Assembly: GCF_037975245.1 (NCBI RefSeq)
Contig: NC_092565.1
Span: 15,343,499 to 15,407,498 of the forward strand
Length of the DNA: 64,000 nt
DNA from: Apostichopus japonicus
Taxonomy: Eukaryota; Echinodermata; Holothuroidea; Aspidochirotida; Stichopodidae
Reading direction: 5' to 3'
Under the pieces are notes generated by a model that did not search any database, was not told where the DNA came from, and saw only the letters and a list, made by a program, of their open reading frames with translations. The position numbers and the translations under genes are program-made. Shown here one piece after another: positions 61,639 to 64,000 of the stretch (its first letter is position 1; every line of letters begins with the position of its first letter).

Positions 61639-64000
61639 TTTGATAACAAGATATTCAAAAACTGCTCTTAATTAGTTAAAGTTGAGAAAATGTTATAGTA
61701 CGCATCCGATTTTTAACCTATATTCTACCTTATGTAACTAATTGATCAGTCTTTGAAATGCCAAGAAATACATAACATTTTAATTCCACCGAAAGTTTGA
61801 CAATAAGTGATGCATCCGAAATCATTTCTGTCACGGATTTGTTCGAATCTTTGAAATGACATGATTCTACGACAAACCATAACGTACACTGAGAAACGAA
61901 TTCCAAGTTTCATTGAGAATAGACAAGGTTGTCGATGCTTTTTTAAAATACAGGGCAGGCTAATGTCAAAACAAGTATTTTGATTGGTCGAAAGGCAACT
62001 GATCGTGCTTATTAATAACTATCCGCAGGAAATGTTTGTGACGTTGCAGTTTGTACATCAGCCTTTGCAAGCAGATCTCTACAGAGGTCGTACTATACAT
62101 AATCGTTTCATTGGCTTACACACTAAAATTGTTACTTTCAAGGCCCGCCAAAGCAGAGAGAAGTTTTCAAACTGGCATATATTACCCACCAAAATGTCAT
62201 GATGAGCTGAGATTTTGGCCTGTCATGATTGACACTTGCAAAATTTCCATATCATGACAGTTTAGATTTTGAGCTAGAAGAGGAGCAAGTTTAGCACACT
62301 GAACCCCAACCCTTGCATCTGCTCGTTGGGAGTAATATCAACATTAAACCAAAGAATTTTTTTTAATGGTTTATATCACCTAGTTCAAACCTATCTATTT
62401 TCAAACCATCTGGAGTCGAAAACGCATGAGGATTGTCACAAAAGCACAATGGTTAGCCAACTGAGGATTTTGTTTTGAAAATCAGACACGTTTTCGCGTT
62501 TAGTTTTACTTATAATAGGTAACAAACGACAACACGGAAAAAATGGCAGAATTGTCCTTTAACTCATTTTTTTTTAAATAATTGTTCATAACTTATAGAA
62601 ATGTTTGATATTTTGTTTCGCTGCAATCAGTTTTTAAGTGTTAGATATAAAGTCTTTATGAATTTTAGATGTTATGTGAAATGAAAACTAAAACTCTTTG
62701 CAATAATTAAGTTTCCTCCCAGTTTTTGAAAATCCCTACTAACTGGAGATACCCGGTACCTTTATAATGAATATTATATGCACCTCACGCAATTACGTTT
62801 CCCGCGTTTTCGATTTACGTCTTGGGCGAAACTGGTAAGGTTTGAACATTTCTTACCACTCCTTTGTATGCGTTCACATCCTATGAAAATGTCGAAAAAG
62901 ACTGTTCTGTGTGCTCCTGACAATTAATTTGTAAGATTTAGGTTAATGTAAAGTTTGTACATCTATGCATTGTGGGTATTACAATCACTTTCCACGCACA
63001 TATTAATACACACACAAACACGTTGTAATTTGTTTTCTCAAGATTCCATCACAATTACAGCAATATAAGTTCTTTTTCTTTCTTGAAACGGTGAGTCAAG
63101 ATAAAGTCCTTGGAAACGGTTTTTTAAGCAAATGACGTCAGATGCAGACGTATGCCTTTTGTAGAAATCAATGTTTGACATTGACATGTTAAAAAGGACG
63201 TAATATGTTTTAAAAAAAAGTACCGCCTGAAAGATTTGTAACAGGTATTTGCATGTATTATCAGGCAGACCTAATCAAGAAAGTATAGCAATAAGCATAA
63301 AACATCAGCTTCATAACAACAGTTATTACTAGCTCTAATTGTAAATGAAGGTCACAGTAATGCTGAGGTTTTGTGATCAAAGTGATGGAATATTCTCCAT
63401 ATAATCAGGGGCTTGCATTTCATTAGTTATCATAGTGTTATGTCAATGGATGATTATTGCGTAAGATTATAGTACTGAAATACCGAGATAAGCATGTCAA
63501 GTTTACCTGTAATTCCTACAATTACGAACGTATATAGCGTTATTAAGGTCTCCAATCCATGTAAGAGTGAAAAAGATAAAAGCTCTGTACATAAAAGGAA
63601 GCTTGTTGGCAATATCACGAAACAGGATTGTTATAGTTGAGTGCACTTTTATTTGAAAATGCAAGTACTAATTCAGCGTACTTAAAGTTTACAGTATCAA
63701 GAACGAGTACCTCAATTATTTGAGTACTTTTGATTGAGTACTTTACCAACCTTCCACTTATAACTGCTCTTTGATGGTCGTCGCTCGCTGACATCGGTAC
63801 ACCGTATTGTTTGTGGTAATAATTAATAGGCTACTGTAAGCTGTTACTAATTGATCGGTAGGTTAGCATCATATATATCTCCCGGTTCTGACTTGCTCAG
63901 TGATGACTAATTTGTCTCTTTCAGTAATGACTACCTTGGAAGAGTCAGGGCATATGAGGTACACCATATGTATTCTTGTGAACCTCATGTTAGAGAATAT
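61639..64000. other. Upstream flank of the GPCR, no gene recognised
   Basis: AT-rich sequence with short open frames only. No recognisable exon, RNA gene or element was seen. Confidence 0.5.

Overview
This window is intron-rich animal nuclear DNA. It carries GT-AG introns, single-copy conserved animal genes, many tandem minisatellites and dense non-autonomous DNA transposons. The gene set, the large introns and the abundant hAT-type miniature elements and tRNA-type SINEs suggest a marine invertebrate deuterostome, perhaps an echinoderm such as a sea cucumber. That placement is inference only.

Genes, left to right. (1) The 5' end of an attractin (ATRN/ATRNL1) orthologue on the minus strand: exon 1 (signal peptide plus EGF-like module, 10538-10734) and exon 2 (start of the CUB domain, 4210-4296); the rest should lie beyond the left edge. 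(2) NOC3L, a nucleolar ribosome-biogenesis protein, on the plus strand in 18 coding exons (16762-33408). All phases agree and give about 916 residues. (3) MRPL43, a mitochondrial large-subunit protein, minus strand, three exons (40539 down to 35818), convergent with NOC3L. (4) THG1L, the tRNA-His guanylyltransferase, minus strand, six exons (53941 down to 41954), 265 residues with both metal-binding motifs. (5) An intronless class A GPCR on the minus strand (61638-60574). None of these forms an operon-like unit; NOC3L, MRPL43 and THG1L all serve translation, but their adjacency may be chance.

Mobile DNA. Between ATRN and NOC3L (about 11.7-16.0 kb) is a nest of miniature hAT-like elements, several with exact 8-bp target duplications: one (14234-15308) is interrupted by another (14607-14990), and a third (15327-15982) follows 18 bp later. 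Relatives lie at 4415-4783, 12355-12815, 46589-46979 and 54113-54496, and a different hAT-like element sits in a NOC3L intron (26473-27821). NOC3L intron 1 holds a retroposon of about 195 bp whose head is the 5' domain of U2 snRNA, joined to an unrelated structured body and bounded by perfect 16-bp direct repeats. Two tRNA-derived SINEs are at about 19.8-20.0 kb and 37.2-37.4 kb.

Tandem repeats are frequent. The most striking, in NOC3L (28340-29165), is built from the 3' end of a coding exon together with its 5' splice site, so about 16 decoy copies of that splice donor follow the real one. THG1L introns contain a 100-bp-period array, a 0.41-kb direct repeat flanking one exon, a 0.44-kb tandem duplication and a 41-bp minisatellite. 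About 5.8 kb between THG1L and the GPCR and the last 2.4 kb show no recognisable gene.
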